Assembly: GCA_023425455.1 (NCBI GenBank)
Contig: JAFACP010000384.1
Location: forward strand, 1 to 6,986
Origin: Pseudomonadota bacterium
Lineage (GTDB): Bacteria > Pseudomonadota > Gammaproteobacteria > Enterobacterales > Enterobacteriaceae
DNA length: 6,986 nt
Reading direction: 5' to 3'
Part shown: in pieces, positions 5,434-6,986 of the stretch
Layout of the letters: each line of letters starts with the position of its first letter
Position numbering within the stretch: the first letter of the stretch is position 1
Made by a program: the position numbers and the translations under genes
The notes under the pieces: model-generated
What the model was told of the DNA's origin: nothing
The model's database searches: none
The model's input: the letters and a program-made list of their open reading frames with translations, nothing else

Positions 5434-6940
5434 CTCCTGCCCGTGTCGTGCCCGGTTTATACACTCGATTCATGACTGTTATGTCAAGGATGATACACCG
5501 GAAGAACTGGCAGAGAAGGAGCGATTACTGGCGGTAGCAGTTCCTTTATTAAAGGGAAAAGAGCAGGCTTCTGAAGAAAAACGCCTGACAGAAGAGCAAA
5601 ATCAAAGCCGGGTTTTTGCCAAATCCTGCCTGCGTGGGGTTGGTAATACTGATGCAGGTACAACCGATGAGCCACAAGCCAACATAGGCGAAATGAGCTT
5701 TTATCAGTCCAGCCCATCGCAGCCAGCCCCTGAACCAGAACAGCACGCACAGGGCGCGAAGAAAAAGAAAACTTCACCGCCAGCACCACCAGAACTGCCG
5801 AAGAAAAAATCACTGTTCGATAAAGTGACAGGCTTCTTCTTTGGAGAAGCGGAAGCAATGCCACTTCCCCCGCCTCCGGTTGTTATGGGCGGTTCCGCTG
5901 AAGCTGGAATGGTAGCAGCAACGGGAGGTGCTACAGCAAAAGCGAATCAGGACGCAGCTAAAGCCCTTACGCATACAATGAAACGCCTTTCAGGCCCGGA
6001 ATCCTTGAGCGGTTCGATTGCGATGAATTTGCCGTTTGTGGTGATGGGTGCGATTGTTCAGTCAAAACTCAAGGGTGAAAAGAGCGATTTGCTGACACCT
6101 GAAAAGTTACTGGAAGTCGCTCAGAGCAAGGGTACTGTACCAACCCGAGTACGCTATAACTGGATTACGGATGATGAAACCGGGCGATTAAAAGCTGTTG
6201 GCTATCATACCAGCCCGGAGAGCGGGCGTGATCAAGTGAAAGTCAGGCTGATGGAAAAGCGGTTTGACGGGAAATATCGTTTCTGGGGTGATGATTCAAG
6301 TGGGAAGATCCATATAACCTGGACACCCGCCGACACTCCGGAAAGTGACCCGGAGGGCTGGGATACCGGGAATGATGAAGAACCAGTAGGTTTAGAGCCG
6401 TTACCGGGGCTGGAATACCCGGACATTGATGATGTGAGGATTCTGGTTACACCAGTACCGGAAGAGAAGGATTTTCGGGATTACATTCTGGTGTTTCCGG
6501 GGAACATACACCCGCCGATCTACATTTACCTCAGTAAACCTCCGGTAGAACTGCTGGAAGTTGCTTTGTACATAGATTTTATGGGGCGTTCACGGCAGGG
6601 GAAATATGATGCTGACCATATGCCGTCAAAAGCAGCCGTAAAGCGATATCTTCAGCAAGAATATCCTGGCTTAGATCGCGATCTCATTGATTCTTTGGCT
6701 AATCGAGTTGCAGCGATCGTTATTCCAAAAGAAGTGCACAAGAAAATCAGTCAAACTTATGGTGGGCGTAACAATTCTGATCGAATAGCTATGGATGCTG
6801 AAAATCTGAAGAATGCGTTAGATTTGAACTTGGATGCGATAAAACCAGCACTCAAAGAATACGGGGTGACTGAGGAACAGCTTGAAGCTGCAAGGGCGAA
6901 GATGCACAAACTTAATGCCGAGCAAGGATTGTACAAATGA
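5294..6940 (+). CDS. Pyocin_S-like / nuclease-toxin portion after the frameshift
   Basis: Open frame of 548 codons holding everything downstream of the repeat. An ATG at 5294 opens it, but its first 37 or so codons are merely the PAAR region in the wrong frame; the genuine protein sequence begins around 5399-5408 (RRLAGTLDSVSSCPC). No Shine-Dalgarno precedes 5294. The frame is intact for more than 1,500 bases with no further stops, and the toxin domain and overlap with the next gene are preserved. This argues that the frameshift is recent, reversible or an error rather than long-standing decay. Later in-frame starts (for example MSFYQSS near 5693) would give proteins lacking PAAR, which could not be secreted as tip cargo. 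Confidence 0.6.
   Translation: MAWREHGKVTQYRAVSIRERIKFWVAHLTLGTKDEGRRLAGTLDSVSSCPCRARFIHSIHDCYVKDDTPEELAEKERLLAVAVPLLKGKEQASEEKRLTEEQNQSRVFAKSCLRGVGNTDAGTTDEPQANIGEMSFYQSSPSQPAPEPEQHAQGAKKKKTSPPAPPELPKKKSLFDKVTGFFFGEAEAMPLPPPPVVMGGSAEAGMVAATGGATAKANQDAAKALTHTMKRLSGPESLSGSIAMNLPFVVMGAIVQSKLKGEKSDLLTPEKLLEVAQSKGTVPTRVRYNWITDDETGRLKAVGYHTSPESGRDQVKVRLMEKRFDGKYRFWGDDSSGKIHITWTPADTPESDPEGWDTGNDEEPVGLEPLPGLEYPDIDDVRILVTPVPEEKDFRDYILVFPGNIHPPIYIYLSKPPVELLEVALYIDFMGRSRQGKYDADHMPSKAAVKRYLQQEYPGLDRDLIDSLANRVAAIVIPKEVHKKISQTYGGRNNSDRIAMDAENLKNALDLNLDAIKPALKEYGVTEEQLEAARAKMHKLNAEQGLYK
5385..5407 (+). repeat. Three tandem copies of GGACGAA (frame-controlling microsatellite)
   Basis: Units at 5385-5391, 5392-5398 and 5399-5405, plus GG (5406-5407) of a fourth. 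Seven is not a multiple of three, so each gain or loss of a unit changes the reading frame of the PAAR effector. Two (or five) units join the PAAR frame to the pyocin/toxin frame, whereas three units lead to the stop at 5431-5433. With two units the junction reads TWDEGRRLAGTLDS, the expected PAAR-family continuation. Confidence 0.9.
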
Positions 6941-6986
6941 CAGTAAACATTGAAGCATTAATGCGTAGTTTGGGTAAGAGCTACAA
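6937..6986 (+). CDS. Probable immunity protein, 5' end only (runs off window)
   Basis: ATG 6937-6939 overlaps the TGA stop of the toxin gene (6938-6940) in an ATGA arrangement, which typically couples translation of the two genes. AAGGA at 6924-6928 lies 8 bases upstream, a good ribosome binding site. The 16 complete codons read MTVNIEALMRSLGKSY and the frame is open to the window edge. The sequence is too short to assign a family. The immunity role is inferred from its position directly after a polymorphic-toxin C-terminus, where cognate immunity genes usually sit. Confidence 0.65.
   Translation, partial: MTVNIEALMRSLGKSY

Larger units (their letters stand above)
5206..6940 (+). pseudogene. 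PAAR / S-type pyocin domain effector with C-terminal nuclease-like toxin, frameshifted
   Basis: Composite gene, probably a cargo effector loaded on the VgrG tip of a type VI secretion system. Start ATG 5206 has GGAGA 8 bases upstream; ATG 5215 is an alternative. Removing one 7-base repeat unit at 5385-5407 gives 575 residues. The domains would be: PAAR tip, about 1-90 (GDATTCGG, GDAVSCGKH, then AGTLDSVSSCPC with likely zinc-binding C and H residues); charged, lysine- and proline-rich linker, about 95-235 (SPPAPPELPKKK at 188, MPLPPPPVV at 216); small hydrophobic patch, 267-284; Pyocin_S-like domain, about 309-444 (TRVRYNW...YILVFPG...PPIYIYLSKPP); toxin, about 445-575 (DADH at 466-469, EVH with H509, TYGGRN at 515-520). 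As written, the first frame stops at 5431-5433. It overlaps a probable immunity gene. Base use is AT-richer than in the backbone, suggesting transfer. Confidence 0.8.

Noticed and set aside
5484..5864. Minus-strand 126-codon frame with hydrophobic stretches inside the effector
   Set aside because: Hydrophobicity results from reading the Lys/Glu-rich linker backward; no ribosome site or family resemblance.

Overview
The window is a piece of chromosome from an enterobacterium (order Enterobacterales; Enterobacter, Klebsiella, Citrobacter and relatives are all possible, and I cannot fix the genus from sequence alone). The left two thirds is conserved backbone in the order helD > < mgsA < yccT(csgI) / yccU > < hspQ < rlmI. 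This is the Escherichia coli order for this locus, and the proteins align nearly residue for residue with the E. coli ones I remember.

Region by region: 1-1244 is the 3' part of helD (DNA helicase IV). It converges on mgsA (methylglyoxal synthase, minus) with a REP-like palindrome between them. yccT/csgI (periplasmic DUF2057 protein, minus) follows, then a divergent intergenic region and yccU (CoA-binding protein, plus). yccU converges on hspQ across a short bidirectional terminator. hspQ is preceded by a good heat-shock (sigma-32) promoter match lying directly against the stop codon of rlmI (23S rRNA m5C1962 methyltransferase, minus).

Right of rlmI the window leaves the conserved order. In E. 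coli the acylphosphatase gene yccX and then tusE come next; neither is here. Instead there is a small orphan ORF (4739-4969) with its own intrinsic terminator, then an AT-rich control region with a perfect odd palindrome and an extended -10 promoter candidate. After that comes a toxin module: a PAAR-tip protein continuing into an S-type-pyocin domain and a C-terminal putative His-Me-finger-like (HNH-type) nuclease domain, then the first 50 bases of an overlapping gene, presumably its immunity protein. This looks like an orphan cargo effector of a type VI secretion system.

The most striking feature is that the effector gene is split by a frameshift exactly at three tandem copies of the 7-base unit GGACGAA (5385-5407). 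Two copies would give one continuous 575-residue protein; three copies stop it after 75 residues. This is either a slipped-strand phase switch, a recent inactivating duplication, or an assembly error.

The backbone genes act independently (DNA repair, methylglyoxal bypass of glycolysis, curli control, heat-shock/Lon adaptor, rRNA modification). The toxin module is an accessory insertion likely used in competition between bacteria.
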